Source of the DNA: an uncultured Bacteroidota bacterium
Lineage (GTDB): Bacteria; Bacteroidota; Bacteroidia; Flavobacteriales; Flavobacteriaceae
Assembly (NCBI GenBank): GCA_902560065.1
Contig: CACEKG010000007.1
Span: 1 to 46,348 of the forward strand
Length of the DNA stretch: 46,348 nt
Reading direction: 5' to 3'
The notes under the pieces are model-generated. The model worked only from the letters and a program-made list of their open reading frames with translations. It made no database searches and had not been told where the DNA came from. Positions 22,011-31,265 of this stretch are shown in pieces. Numbering within the stretch: the stretch's first letter is position 1; each line of letters opens with the position of its first letter. The position numbers and the translations under genes are program-made.

Positions 22011-22690
22011 TAAAGATTAGCTTCTAATTTAATATAGTCAAGAAACTCTTTTTTTATATCTTTTTCCTTGAATTTTCCAGAAAATTCAGTAGTTACAGTG
22101 CTACTTTGGATATCTCGAATCCCTCTTAAATTTACACACAAATGTTTTGCGTCAATTACACATGCAACATCATCAGTTTTAAGAATTTTTTTCAGTTCTT
22201 CAACAACTTGAAGAGTAAGTCTTTCTTGGACTTGCGGTCTTCTAGAATAATAATCAACAATTCTATTAATTTTTGAAAGACCTACGACTTTTCCTTTAGA
22301 AATGTATCCTACGTGTGCAATACCAATTATTGGTAGAAGGTGGTGTTCACATGTAGAATTAACAGTAATATTTTTTTCAACAAGCATTTCGCCATATTTA
22401 TAACTGTTTTTAAATGTTGAAGAGCTCGGTTTATTAAGAGGATTTAACCCACTAAAAATTTCGTTTATAAACATTTTAGCAACTCTCTTTGGGGTTCCAG
22501 CTAAACTGTCGTCTTTTAAATCCATTCCTAAAATATCTAGAATATCTCGTACTTTTTCTTCAATCAGTTTAACTTTTTCAATATCTGGGATTTTAAAAGC
22601 ATCTTTTTTTAAAGGAGTTTTTAATGATTCAGAAAAATGTTCATCATCAATTCTTGAAAGTTCTTTTGTTACAAATTTTTTAATACTCAT
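22010..22690 (-). CDS. folE: GTP cyclohydrolase I
   Basis: A 226-residue zinc enzyme that converts GTP to 7,8-dihydroneopterin triphosphate, the entry to folate, biopterin and queuosine pathways. The catalytic core shows [12 protein letters not shown] near residue 120 with the zinc Cys and His, [20 protein letters not shown] near 148 and HLCVNLRGI near 190 with the second zinc Cys. About 40 residues of poorly conserved N-terminus precede the core. It heads the folE-cysS-yidD-lgt operon and is preceded by a TATATTTG box. Downstream folate enzyme FolP is encoded at 34640. Confidence 0.95.
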   Translation of the reverse strand: MSIKKFVTKELSRIDDEHFSESLKTPLKKDAFKIPDIEKVKLIEEKVRDILDILGMDLKDDSLAGTPKRVAKMFINEIFSGLNPLNKPSSSTFKNSYKYGEMLVEKNITVNSTCEHHLLPIIGIAHVGYISKGKVVGLSKINRIVDYYSRRPQVQERLTLQVVEELKKILKTDDVACVIDAKHLCVNLRGIRDIQSSTVTTEFSGKFKEKDIKKEFLDYIKLEANL

Positions 22691-22709
22691 CTTTAATTTT
22701 AAATTTATA

Positions 22710-22717
22710 CAAATATA
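22710..22717 (-). promoter_or_regulatory. Possible -7 promoter box of the folE operon
   Basis: On the minus strand TATATTTG (plus CAAATATA) lies 19 bases before the folE ATG, a good match to TAnnTTTG and at a plausible distance. A -33 TTG is not evident at 19-21 bases. Confidence 0.42.
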
Positions 22718-22779
22718 AATATTAATTAGAGAGAGTCATAACCTTTGTAATAATTGATTTTTTTTATTTTTTCAAGTTT

Positions 22780-22793
22780 TTATAACGTTATAA
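22780..22793. promoter_or_regulatory. 14-base perfect palindrome between divergent folE and SDR genes
   Basis: TTATAACGTTATAA is fully self-complementary and lies in the 172-base divergent intergenic region, 63 bases upstream of the folE -7 box and about 44 bases before the -7-like box of the SDR gene. Length and place fit a dimeric repressor or activator site serving one or both genes. AT-rich DNA yields short palindromes by chance, but 14 perfect bases with a central CG is less expected. Confidence 0.35.
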
Positions 22794-22862
22794 TAAATTT
22801 TCTTTCTTTTATATAAAAAAATTTTTTTTAAACTTTTATTTTTGTTTTAATTAGATATTTAA

Positions 22863-23528
22863 ATGAAAAATGTTGTAATTACAGGCACAAGTTCTGGAAT
22901 AGGTTTTGATTTAGTGAAAATTTATTCAAAAAAGAAGTATAATGTTTTGTCTTTATCAAGATCGCAAATTAGCATTAAAGGCGTTAATCATATAATCTTC
23001 GATATTACAGATCAAAAATCTATTGATAATATAAAAAACATAATTAAAAAAGAATTTAAGGTAGTTGATATTTTAATTAATAATGCGGGAAAATTAATTA
23101 ACAAACCTTTTTTGGACATGTCTATGCAAGACTTTGATTCTGTTTTTGGAGTTAATTTATTTGGAGTAGCTAATCTAATTAAGAATTTATATCCTATGTT
23201 CAAAAAAAACTCTCATGTAGTTAATATAAGTAGTATCGGGGGGATCATTGGAAGTTCTAAATTTAATGGTTTAACAGCTTATTCTTCAAGTAAAGGCGCT
23301 TTAAATATTTTAACAGAGGTATTAGCAGAAGAATTTAAGGAATCAGGACCAAAGTTTAATTCGTTATGCTTAGGTTCAGTTCAGACTAAAATGTTAGAAG
23401 AGGCATTTCCGGGTTATAAAGGGCAAGTTAAACCCAAGGATATGGCTAAATTTATTTTTGATTTTGCAAATAAAGGCTCTAGTTTTTTTAATGGAAAAGT
23501 AATTCCTGTATCACTATCTAACCCTTAG
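22863..23528 (+). CDS. Short-chain dehydrogenase/reductase
   Basis: A 221-residue classical SDR: cofactor motif TGTSSGIGF at residues 7-15, NNAG near 76, the catalytic Ser in NISSIGG near 120 and YSSSKGA near 138 carrying the catalytic Tyr and Lys. These use NAD(P)H to reduce or oxidise carbonyls or alcohols. It diverges from folE and converges with the QueD/PTPS gene, so a pterin substrate (sepiapterin reductase-like) is possible, but nothing in the sequence alone proves it. A TATTTTTG box at 22837-22844 could be its -7 promoter element. Confidence 0.85.
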   Translation: MKNVVITGTSSGIGFDLVKIYSKKKYNVLSLSRSQISIKGVNHIIFDITDQKSIDNIKNIIKKEFKVVDILINNAGKLINKPFLDMSMQDFDSVFGVNLFGVANLIKNLYPMFKKNSHVVNISSIGGIIGSSKFNGLTAYSSSKGALNILTEVLAEEFKESGPKFNSLCLGSVQTKMLEEAFPGYKGQVKPKDMAKFIFDFANKGSSFFNGKVIPVSLSNP

Positions 23529-23533
23529 TGTTT

Positions 23534-23941
23534 TTAACCTGTATATTCAACAAAGTTTCTAGGAGTTTCATACAAAACGACTGTAATTTCACAATTTAAC
23601 TCAATAGCTTTATTTAATTTCTTCCATATATATATAGCTAAATTCTCAGTTGTTGGAATTATATTTTTAAAATATGGAATGTCTAAATTTAAATTTTTAT
23701 GATCGAGTTCTTCTTCAATTTCTTTTTCAATAATTTTTTTTAAATAACTTAAATCAATTACCATACCAGTATTTTGATCTATTTCACCATAAATTTTTAC
23801 TATTAATTCATAATTATGTCCATGAAAATTTTCATTAGAACATTTTCCAAATACATTTATGTTTTTTTCTTTAGACCAATTTTCATTTTGTAATTTATGA
23901 GCTGCATTAAAATGAGCTTTTCTACAGACAGTTGTTTTCAT
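23534..23941 (-). CDS. queD: 6-carboxytetrahydropterin synthase / 6-pyruvoyltetrahydropterin synthase family
   Basis: A 135-residue tunnelling-fold enzyme acting on dihydroneopterin triphosphate, the product of FolE. The zinc histidines are in AHFNAAHKL near residues 9-17 and FHGHNYEL near 39-46; the catalytic Cys is in KCSNENFHGH near 33, and LDHKNLNL near 96 and PTTENLAI near 111 complete the active site. QueD (queuosine) and PTPS (biopterin) cannot be separated by these motifs. It converges with the SDR gene, five bases between stops, and has a TATATTTG box at 23958-23965 on its own strand, 16 bases before its ATG. Confidence 0.87.
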   Translation of the reverse strand: MKTTVCRKAHFNAAHKLQNENWSKEKNINVFGKCSNENFHGHNYELIVKIYGEIDQNTGMVIDLSYLKKIIEKEIEEELDHKNLNLDIPYFKNIIPTTENLAIYIWKKLNKAIELNCEITVVLYETPRNFVEYTG

Positions 23942-24011
23942 TATTAATAATTTCCCTCAAATATAAATATTAATTGAATTTTGATATACCAATTTTCAGA
24001 ATTGATTTTAT

Positions 24012-25556
24012 TTAAAACTTAAAGTTATAAGTTAATATTATTTGACTTTTATTATTGGTTATATAGTAGTTGTCTGTTAAAACTACTGGATATGTTTTGT
24101 AGGAGTTTTTGTTTTTATTATCAATAAAAGCTATATCAATAGAACTCCTTTTGAAATTAAGTCCAAGGCCCCATGATGTAGCTTTATTATTTAAAGTTAT
24201 ATTATTCTGAAAAGATTTTTCATTAAAAATACCCGCTCTAATTGATAATAACCCAATTATATATTCACCTCCAATTCTTAAGGTGTTTGTTGATTTTAAT
24301 TTATCACTTATTTGACTGTTTAAGTTATTTAAATAATTACTAGTTTTATTTGAAGTTTCTTTAAAAAGAGTTTTCCCATAATTTTTAACTCCGTAGTCAA
24401 AACTAACCAGACCTCTTTTAAAAATATAAGCAAGACTTATATTTTTTCTTGAGGGAATTTGAATTTTATATGGATCGTAAATTGTTATTACATCTGGTTT
24501 GATCTTTTCGGATATATATGATTTGTTTTCAATATAATCAACAACAATTTCTTGCTTATACTTTTCTGTTATTTTAATCCATTGAGGACTATCATAATAG
24601 GCTCCAAGGCGAATGTTTTTATTTATTTTAGCGATTAATCCTATTTGAAAAGAAATTCCTTCGCCATTAGACTCAAGATTATTATCAAAGACAACTTCAG
24701 TTACATTTGATTTTTCAGAAAATCCTTGTTCAATAAAACGACTATATTTTTCATATTTAATTTCGTGAAGATTAATATTTATTCCAAGATGAATAAAGTT
24801 TTTATATAAACCAGATAAATTAATGGAATGAACACCATGATAACCCTCTGTATTTATTTTCATATAATTGGATAAATTATCATACAGAGCATTTGAAACA
24901 TATTTTTCATTATCAGGATTAAAACTAACTGGATTAATTATATAGCTTTGGTATCCCAAAAAAGCTTGTTGAGCTCCAAAGCCTATATCATTTCCAAGAA
25001 TTCTATAAACTTCAGATATAGTTTCACCCTCATAAAGATCTAAATCACTTAATTTTAATCCATTGGCATAGAATAAAAAATAGTTATCTAAACCATTTGA
25101 GTTATTTCCTTCAATAATATATGAGTTATTATATCTTTTTTTATCACCATAATTATAAGATAAACTGATTCTAGACCAATTTTCATTTTTATTGTTATTG
25201 TTAAAAACAAAAACAGCTCCAAGTTGATTAAAATGAAAAGTTGGATAAGGAATAGATCCCATAGCAGGTCTAATATATTGATTAACATTATTTGAAAAAC
25301 TGGTATTTGTCTTGTTTTCATATGAAATAGAGGAAATACTAAATTGATTTACAAGAAACACAGATGAGCTTGCAGGATTAATAGAAATTGCAGAAAGATC
25401 CCCTCCTGAAGCACCAAATGCTCCTGCCATTGCAGTAAACCTTGCTGATCCTGATAAATCTGACAAATTATATGTTATTGCATCATTAATTGATTGAGCA
25501 TTAATTAAATTAAAGCACAACACAAAACAAAAGTTGAGTATATTTTTTTTTATCAT
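24012..25556 (-). CDS. OmpP1/FadL-family outer-membrane transport protein
   Basis: A 514-residue protein with a signal peptide (MIKKNILNFCFVLCFNLINA) and the flavobacterial OmpP1/FadL N-terminus: NLSDLSGSARFTAMAGAFGA followed by GGDLSAISINPAS near residue 52. The rest is beta-rich with alternating aromatic residues and ends in ILTYNFKF, a typical last barrel strand with terminal Phe. Proteins of this group move hydrophobic compounds across the outer membrane; some are annotated as hemin receptors without proof. It follows the repeat lipoprotein gene by 13 bases, so the two likely form one transcript. Confidence 0.86.
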   Translation of the reverse strand: MIKKNILNFCFVLCFNLINAQSINDAITYNLSDLSGSARFTAMAGAFGASGGDLSAISINPASSSVFLVNQFSISSISYENKTNTSFSNNVNQYIRPAMGSIPYPTFHFNQLGAVFVFNNNNKNENWSRISLSYNYGDKKRYNNSYIIEGNNSNGLDNYFLFYANGLKLSDLDLYEGETISEVYRILGNDIGFGAQQAFLGYQSYIINPVSFNPDNEKYVSNALYDNLSNYMKINTEGYHGVHSINLSGLYKNFIHLGININLHEIKYEKYSRFIEQGFSEKSNVTEVVFDNNLESNGEGISFQIGLIAKINKNIRLGAYYDSPQWIKITEKYKQEIVVDYIENKSYISEKIKPDVITIYDPYKIQIPSRKNISLAYIFKRGLVSFDYGVKNYGKTLFKETSNKTSNYLNNLNSQISDKLKSTNTLRIGGEYIIGLLSIRAGIFNEKSFQNNITLNNKATSWGLGLNFKRSSIDIAFIDNKNKNSYKTYPVVLTDNYYITNNKSQIILTYNFKF

Positions 25557-25569
25557 TTAAACCTAATTT

Positions 25570-26775
25570 TTATTGAGGCCTACTCCCTCTACTAGATCCT
25601 CCAGAACTTGATCTTGAATTAGAGGAGTTACCAGAAGATCTTCCAGAAGAGTATGATCTTGAAGGAGAATATGATCTTCCATAAGAAGAATTTCTTTGGG
25701 TACTATTGTAGTTATTATTTCTTTGAAAATTATTTCTGTTTGAGGAATTATTTTCTCTATAACGTTCTCTATAACTTTCTCTATAATATTGTCTATTGGA
25801 ATTTACTTCACGGGATCTATTTATTTCTCTTGAATAGTTTCTAACTGAAGATGATGAAAACCCTCTTCCTGTTTTATTAATTGAAGATCCTTTTGAAGTG
25901 TTAACGTTTCTTCCAGATATTTGAGGTCTTTTAGTTAAAGATCCAATTGATTTACTCCCCAATTGGTTATCAGCAGAATTTCGTAAACTGCTAGTAATTC
26001 TACTACCTAAGTATCTTCCTCTTCCTACATTTAATCTATTAAGGGCAGTCCTTATATCTAACTCTGAATCGGATTTATTAGATGAATTAGAGGATATTTC
26101 TTTATCATTTGTTTTAGAATTGGGATAATTTTTTTCTCCTCTTCGGCTATTTGATTTAGATAGATTGTATGACTTTCTTTTTTTATAGTTTATATCAGAA
26201 TAATATTGTCTATTATAATATCCTCTTGAAGCATAAAATGGGTCATAAGGGTTATAAAAAGGATTGTAAAAAGGTCTATAAAATGGTGAATAATATGGAC
26301 TATAATATGGATTGTAAAAAGGACTATAAAAAGGACTGTAATAAGGATTATGAAAACCCCTTCCATAGGCAAGACCGTTATATCTATTATAAAAACCGAA
26401 CCTGTTAAAGTAAAAAGGATTATAATAACCTTGATTATAAAATCCCCAATATCTAGGAAATCCATAATTCATAAATATAACTTCTGTTTGAGAAACATTA
26501 TCACCCCATAATAATTGATCATTTGAATTTGGGGAAAAATAATTTTCTGAATCAATAAAATACTCTTCATTACCATTTAAAGATGAATAATTATCTCCTA
26601 AATTTTGAAAATATTTTGAATAATATTTTGTTTTATCAGAATTGTTTTTTTTTACTAGATTAGGACTTTCATAATAAATGCCATCAGACAAAAAATATGA
26701 AGATGTTTGAAAGCCACCACAACCTAAAACAAATGTTAAAAGAAAAAGAGATAAAATAAAGTTTTTAATTTTCAT
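25570..26775 (-). CDS. Lipoprotein with Tyr/Pro/Asn/Phe repeats and Ser/Arg/Asn-rich tail
   Basis: A 401-residue protein if the start is the ATG at 26775, which gives the lipoprotein signal MKIKNFILSLFLLTFVLGC with acylated Cys at 19; an in-frame ATG at 26808 adds eleven residues. No enzyme domain is visible. Residues of about 115-195 are repeats of the kind NPFYNPYYSPFY, and the last 150 residues are rich in Ser, Arg, Asn and Gly, a low-complexity region expected to be disordered. It might coat the outer membrane, bind a partner, or self-associate. It precedes the OmpP1/FadL-like gene in the same orientation. I do not recognise a family. Confidence 0.75.
   Translation of the reverse strand: MKIKNFILSLFLLTFVLGCGGFQTSSYFLSDGIYYESPNLVKKNNSDKTKYYSKYFQNLGDNYSSLNGNEEYFIDSENYFSPNSNDQLLWGDNVSQTEVIFMNYGFPRYWGFYNQGYYNPFYFNRFGFYNRYNGLAYGRGFHNPYYSPFYSPFYNPYYSPYYSPFYRPFYNPFYNPYDPFYASRGYYNRQYYSDINYKKRKSYNLSKSNSRRGEKNYPNSKTNDKEISSNSSNKSDSELDIRTALNRLNVGRGRYLGSRITSSLRNSADNQLGSKSIGSLTKRPQISGRNVNTSKGSSINKTGRGFSSSSVRNYSREINRSREVNSNRQYYRESYRERYRENNSSNRNNFQRNNNYNSTQRNSSYGRSYSPSRSYSSGRSSGNSSNSRSSSGGSSRGSRPQ
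26195..26440 (-). repeat. Degenerate tandem repeat block inside the lipoprotein gene
   Basis: The DNA repeats units such as GGACTATAATATGGATTG and AAAGGACTATAAAAAGGACT in imperfect tandem, which on the minus strand encode short periodic (S/N)P(F/Y)Y runs. The period is about 12 bases (four residues), with merged and varied units. Such arrays expand and contract by slippage, so length is likely to vary among strains. Confidence 0.65.
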
Positions 26776-26869
26776 TATTATAAATTGTTTAAGGTTTAAA
26801 AGTGTCAATCAAATAGTTTAATTTTGTTTCCAATTAAATATAAGGCAAATTTTATGCCAAAGAAATAAT

Positions 26870-28351
26870 ATGAGTAAGAATCTTTCAAAAAGAAATCAAG
26901 ATTATTCTAAATGGTATAATGAATTAGTTGTCAAAGCTGATTTAGCTGAAAATTCTGCTGTAAGAGGTTGTATGGTTATAAAGCCATATGGTTTTGCTAT
27001 TTGGGAAAAAATTCAATCTCAGTTAGATTTAATGTTTAAAGAAACAGGTCATCAAAATGCTTATTTTCCATTATTTGTCCCAAAGAGTCTATTTGAAGCT
27101 GAAGAAAAAAATGCTGAAGGTTTCGCAAAAGAATGTGCAATTGTCACACATTATAGATTGAAAAATGATAACACAAATAAAAATAAACTTATTGTAGATC
27201 CAGATTCAAAATTAGAGGAAGAGCTTATAGTAAGGCCTACAAGTGAAGCAATAATATGGAATACTTATAAGAAATGGATTCAGTCATATAGAGATCTTCC
27301 AATTAAAATTAATCAATGGGCAAATGTTGTTAGATGGGAAATGAGAACAAGACTTTTTTTAAGAACATCTGAATTTCTATGGCAGGAAGGTCATACAGCT
27401 CATGAATCAAAAGATGAAGCAATAGATGAAGCTAGGCTTATAAATAATTTATATGCAAATTTTATAGAGAATTATATGGCTATTCCTATCATTCAAGGAT
27501 TAAAAAGCGAAAGTGAACGTTTTGCTGGTGCTGTTGAAACATTTTGTGTAGAAGCTTTGATGCAAGATGGAAAAGCTTTACAAGCAGGTACATCACATTT
27601 TTTAGGACAAAATTTTGCAAAAGCATTTGATGTAAGATTTGCAAATAAAAAAGGTAATTTAGAACATGTTTGGGCAACCTCTTGGGGTGTGTCTACAAGA
27701 TTAATGGGCGCTCTAATTATGACTCATGGTGATGATAATGGTTTAGTTTTACCACCTAACTTAGCTCCAATTCAAGTTGTAATAGTACCAATTTATAAAT
27801 CAAGATCTGAACTTGAATTGATTAATAAAGTTGTAAATAAAATTTCAGAAGGATTAAAAGTTAAAGAAATTAGCTTAAAGTATGATGATAGAGAAAATTT
27901 TAAACCTGGATATAAATTTAATGAATATGAATTAAAAGGAATTCCAATAAGAATTGTTATAGGGCCAAAAGATATAGAAAACAATACCGTTGAGATATCA
28001 AGAAGAGACACTTTAATTAAAAGCACAGTTAGTAATGATGATAAATTGTTTTCAAAAATTGAAGAAATTTTAAATGATATGCAATTAGCTTTATTTAAAA
28101 AAGCAAAAAGCTTTAGAGATAATTTAATTACTGAAGTTGATGATTATGGATCATTTAAAAAAATATTAAAAACTAAAGGAGGGTTTATTTCAGCTCATTG
28201 GGATGGCAGTTTAAAAACTGAAGAAAAAATCAAAAATGAAACTAAAGCTACTATTAGGTGTATTCCAATAGATAAGATTTCCGATAAAGGAAAGTGTATA
28301 ATTTCTGGAAAACCTTCTTCTCAAAGAGTTTTATTTGCAATATCTTATTAA
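26870..28351 (+). CDS. proS: Prolyl-tRNA synthetase, archaeal/eukaryotic-type
   Basis: A 493-residue class II synthetase that charges tRNA-Pro. It shows [15 protein letters not shown] near residue 34, the class II motif 2 region [20 protein letters not shown] near 157-176, QEGHTAHES near 176 and the motif 3 region [17 protein letters not shown] near 272. The lack of the bacterial insertion domain and the C-terminal zinc-like extension ending in Tyr place it in the ProS type 3 group common in Bacteroidetes. A TAATTTTG box at 26819-26826 may be its -7 promoter element. Confidence 0.94.
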   Translation: MSKNLSKRNQDYSKWYNELVVKADLAENSAVRGCMVIKPYGFAIWEKIQSQLDLMFKETGHQNAYFPLFVPKSLFEAEEKNAEGFAKECAIVTHYRLKNDNTNKNKLIVDPDSKLEEELIVRPTSEAIIWNTYKKWIQSYRDLPIKINQWANVVRWEMRTRLFLRTSEFLWQEGHTAHESKDEAIDEARLINNLYANFIENYMAIPIIQGLKSESERFAGAVETFCVEALMQDGKALQAGTSHFLGQNFAKAFDVRFANKKGNLEHVWATSWGVSTRLMGALIMTHGDDNGLVLPPNLAPIQVVIVPIYKSRSELELINKVVNKISEGLKVKEISLKYDDRENFKPGYKFNEYELKGIPIRIVIGPKDIENNTVEISRRDTLIKSTVSNDDKLFSKIEEILNDMQLALFKKAKSFRDNLITEVDDYGSFKKILKTKGGFISAHWDGSLKTEEKIKNETKATIRCIPIDKISDKGKCIISGKPSSQRVLFAISY

Positions 28352-28376
28352 TCGAATAATTCATTACTCATATTGT

Positions 28377-28408
28377 TTTGTATAATATGAATTTTACATG
28401 TACATTTG
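28377..28408 (+). promoter_or_regulatory. Bacteroidetes-type promoter of tRNA-Glu
   Basis: TTTG at 28377-28380, 20 bases, then TACATTTG at 28401-28408. This is a full match to the Bacteroidetes primary-sigma promoter (TTTG, 19-21 bases, TAnnTTTG). The tRNA starts 13 bases after the second box, fitting a short 5' leader. Confidence 0.68.
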
Positions 28409-28421
28409 CGCTCTAAAAAAT

Positions 28422-28493
28422 GGCCCGTTCGTCTATCGGTTAGGACGTTAGGTTTTCATCCTAGAAAGAGGGGTTCGATTCCCCTACGGGCTA
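28422..28493 (+). tRNA. trnE: tRNA-Glu (anticodon TTC)
   Basis: A 72-base cloverleaf: acceptor GGCCCGT pairs with ACGGGCT, the D arm is GTC...GAC, the anticodon arm TTAGG/CCTAG holds TTC at 28455-28457, and the T arm is GAGGGGTTCGATTCCCCT. The discriminator base is A and CCA is not encoded. rpsT begins 15 bases downstream, so the tRNA and S20 are probably on one transcript. Confidence 0.96.
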
Positions 28494-28507
28494 CTAAATT
28501 TTAAATA

Positions 28508-28762
28508 ATGGCAAATCATAAATCTGCAATTAAAAGAGTTAGATCTAATTCTAAAAAAAGGCTTTTAAATAGATATCAGCACAAAACAGCTAGAAATTCT
28601 ATTAGGGATTTTAAAGAAATAAATAAGAAAAAAGAAGCATTAAAATCTTTTCCTGTTATAGTATCTTTAATTGACAAACTTTCTAAAAAGAATATCATTC
28701 ACTCTAATAAGGCAGCAAACTTGAAATCAAAATTAGCTGCACATCTAGCTAAGTTAAAGTAA
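28508..28762 (+). CDS. rpsT: 30S ribosomal protein S20
   Basis: An 84-residue, strongly basic protein of the small ribosomal subunit that binds 16S rRNA. It opens with the family signature MANHKSAIKRVRSNSKKRLLN and ends with HSNKAANLKSKLAAHLAKLK, a helical hairpin typical of S20. Full length. It lies directly after tRNA-Glu and its stop is three bases from that of rho on the other strand. Confidence 0.95.
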   Translation: MANHKSAIKRVRSNSKKRLLNRYQHKTARNSIRDFKEINKKKEALKSFPVIVSLIDKLSKKNIIHSNKAANLKSKLAAHLAKLK

Positions 28763-28765
28763 TAT

Positions 28766-30208
28766 TTAGGAATTCATTGAAATAAGAAATTCCTCATTGC
28801 TTGTAGTTTTTCTAAAACGATCATTAATAAATTCCATAGCTTCAACAGGATTCATGTCAGCTAAATATTTTCTCATTACCCACATTCTTTGAATTGTATT
28901 TTCATCTAATAATAAATCATCTCTTCTTGTGCTTGATGAAACAAGATCTATGGCAGGAAAAATTCTCCTATTAGAGATCCTTCTGTCTAATTGTAGCTCC
29001 ATATTTCCTGTTCCTTTGAATTCTTCAAAAATAACTTCATCCATTTTAGAACCAGTCTCTGTTAACGCAGTTGCGATTATAGAAAGAGATCCTCCATTTT
29101 CAATTTTTCTGGCTGCTCCAAAAAATCTTTTTGGTTTATGAAGAGCATTAGCATCGACACCTCCGCTTAATATTTTTCCAGAAGCAGGTTGAACCGTATT
29201 ATATGCTCTAGCCAACCTTGTTATAGAGTCCAGTAATATAACAACATCATGCCCACATTCAACTAATCTTTTTGCTTTTTCTAATACAATATTCGCAACT
29301 CTTACATGTCTATCAGCAGGTTCATCAAAGGTTGAAGCGACAACTTCTCCGTCAACATTTCTCTGCATATCTGTTACCTCTTCAGGGCGTTCATCAATTA
29401 ATAAAATTAATTGATAAACTTCAGGATGACTAGCAGCTATCGCATTTGCAATTTCTTTTAAGAGCATTGTTTTACCAGTTTTTGGTTGAGAAACAATCAT
29501 TCCTCTTTGCCCTTTACCAATAGGTGAAAATAAGTCTATGATTCTTGTAGAAATAGTACTTTGTTTTTCAGCTATATTAAACTTTTCTTCAGGAAATAAA
29601 GGGGTTAAATGCTGAAAAGACACTCTATCTCTTACAATTTTAGGATCTAGACCATTTAATTTTTCGATTTTTATAAGCGGAAAATATTTTTCGCCTTCTT
29701 TTGGAGGTCTAACAAAGCCTAAAACCGTATCACCTGTCTTTAAACCAAAAAGTCTAATTTGAGATTGAGAAACATATACATCATCTGGAGAAGATAAATA
29801 GTTGTAATCTGAAGATCTTAAAAAACCATAGCCTTCACCCATAATTTCAAGAACTCCTTCTGCTTCAACGAATCCATCAAACTCAAAATCAGGTTCTCTA
29901 TATTTATTTCTATTGTCTCTATTATGGTTTACTTCTCCTTTGTTATAATGCTTATCGGCATTTTTTTTGATTATTTTTTCATTTTTATCTGAGGTAAATT
30001 TTGAAGAATTAGGTTTAAGCCCTTTGGTTGCTTTTTTTTCATCAGGGATATCTTTTGAAGTATTATCTTTTTTTGATGCTGCCTGGTCAATAATTTGATA
30101 AATTAAATCAGTTTTTTTTAGATCTTTAAAATTTTTCAATCCAATTTCTTCTGCAATTTTTTGTAAATCAGAAATTTTTTTTGTTTTAAGTGTAGCTATT
30201 TCTAACAT
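28766..30208 (-). CDS. rho: Transcription termination factor Rho
   Basis: A 480-residue hexameric RNA helicase that ends transcription. The N-terminal Rho_N/SAP-like helices ([17 protein letters not shown]) are followed by a Lys/Asn/Asp-rich, low-complexity linker of about residues 45-105, then the cold-shock RNA-binding domain ([16 protein letters not shown] near 118). The RecA-like domain has Walker [11 protein letters not shown] near 241, Walker [16 protein letters not shown] near 325 and the Q- and R-loop segments. The linker makes it longer than the 419-residue enterobacterial form. It converges with rpsT and diverges from the DUF4293 gene. Confidence 0.95.
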   Translation of the reverse strand: MLEIATLKTKKISDLQKIAEEIGLKNFKDLKKTDLIYQIIDQAASKKDNTSKDIPDEKKATKGLKPNSSKFTSDKNEKIIKKNADKHYNKGEVNHNRDNRNKYREPDFEFDGFVEAEGVLEIMGEGYGFLRSSDYNYLSSPDDVYVSQSQIRLFGLKTGDTVLGFVRPPKEGEKYFPLIKIEKLNGLDPKIVRDRVSFQHLTPLFPEEKFNIAEKQSTISTRIIDLFSPIGKGQRGMIVSQPKTGKTMLLKEIANAIAASHPEVYQLILLIDERPEEVTDMQRNVDGEVVASTFDEPADRHVRVANIVLEKAKRLVECGHDVVILLDSITRLARAYNTVQPASGKILSGGVDANALHKPKRFFGAARKIENGGSLSIIATALTETGSKMDEVIFEEFKGTGNMELQLDRRISNRRIFPAIDLVSSSTRRDDLLLDENTIQRMWVMRKYLADMNPVEAMEFINDRFRKTTSNEEFLISMNS

Positions 30209-30338
30209 GTATATAAAGTGTTATTGAAGTCTTTGATAGTTTTTTTGAAATTTTAGGAATTTTTCAGACTAAGTGTGCGACAATAATACAAATTTTATTT
30301 TAATTTACGTTTTTAATTTTAAAATCTTTTTTATAACT

Positions 30339-30737
30339 ATGATTCAAAGAGTCCAAACTCTGTATTTAATTTTTTCTATTTTAATCTGTATTTTGACTTT
30401 TTATTTATTTCCATTAGAATTAGAAAAAAAGATTTTTTTTGGATTTGATCATCTATTAATCTTTGAAAAATATTTTTTTGTTTTAATTTCAATTATAAGT
30501 TTTGTAAGTATGCTATTTTTTAGAAAGAGAAAGTTACAAATTTACTTAAATAGGGTTTCTATTTTGTTGATTTGTTTATTTGGAATAAGCTTTGTTTTGT
30601 TTAATAAATATAATTTTGACATGAATCATTACAAAATTTTATCTTCAGCACTTATTAATTTAATTCTTATAATTTTTGCTAATAAATCAATTTCAAAGGA
30701 TAAAAAACTAATTGATTCAATAAACAGGTTAAGGTAA
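30339..30737 (+). CDS. DUF4293 family small membrane protein
   Basis: A 132-residue protein with four hydrophobic helices and the start MIQRVQTLYLIFSI, which is the hallmark of DUF4293, a family found almost only in Bacteroidetes and of unknown function. An ATG at 30273 in frame would add 22 residues that are not hydrophobic-signal-like in family members, so 30339 is preferred. It is often found next to rho, as here. The last nine bases overlap the end of the phosphoesterase gene on the opposite strand. Confidence 0.8.
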   Translation: MIQRVQTLYLIFSILICILTFYLFPLELEKKIFFGFDHLLIFEKYFFVLISIISFVSMLFFRKRKLQIYLNRVSILLICLFGISFVLFNKYNFDMNHYKILSSALINLILIIFANKSISKDKKLIDSINRLR

Positions 30738-31235
30738 TTTTTTTTTGTATTCATTTAATTCTATAACTTCTAATTTTTTTAGATCTTCATTAATTATTTC
30801 AAGTTTTATCATAGTTCTTTTTTTATGAAAACCAAATTTGCCAGCAGCTCCCGGATTAATATATAATAAATTATTTTTTTTATCATTTATTACCTTTAAA
30901 ATATGAGAGTGTCCACATACTAATATTTTAGGTTTATATTGTTTTATTAACTCATTTGTTTTTTTGTTATAATACAGTGGTTTTCCAGCTATATGAATTA
31001 ATAGAATAGAGATTTTTTCACAAGAAAAAAACAAATATTCACTAAAAGAAGACCTTATTTTTTTTTCATCTATATTTCCATATACAGCTTTTACTTTCAC
31101 ATTTTTTTTTAAATATTCAATTAATTCTATAGACCCTATATCTCCAGCGTGCCATATTTCATCAGCTTTTTTTGCATAATAAATTATACGATCATCTAAA
31201 TGACCATGGGTATCTGAAAGTATTAATATTTTCAA
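30729..31235 (-). CDS. YfcE/MJ0936-family metallophosphoesterase
   Basis: A 168-residue calcineurin-like phosphodiesterase: LILSDTHGHLDD near residue 3, HAGDIGSIELI near 29, YGNID near 53, CGHSHI near 111 and NPGAAG near 127 form the two-metal site. Proteins of this group hydrolyse phosphodiesters in vitro; the true substrate is rarely known. It has a plausible promoter at 31266-31294. Its stop region overlaps the stop of the DUF4293 gene by nine bases in the convergent direction. Confidence 0.88.
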   Translation of the reverse strand: MKILILSDTHGHLDDRIIYYAKKADEIWHAGDIGSIELIEYLKKNVKVKAVYGNIDEKKIRSSFSEYLFFSCEKISILLIHIAGKPLYYNKKTNELIKQYKPKILVCGHSHILKVINDKKNNLLYINPGAAGKFGFHKKRTMIKLEIINEDLKKLEVIELNEYKKKLP

Positions 31236-31265
31236 CTATTGAATATTTATTAAATAGATGTATTT

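Noticed and set aside
26195-26440. Repeats that might be read as a CRISPR array
   Set aside because: The units are short (about 12 bases), contiguous and in frame with a lipoprotein gene, with no unique spacers and no cas genes nearby.
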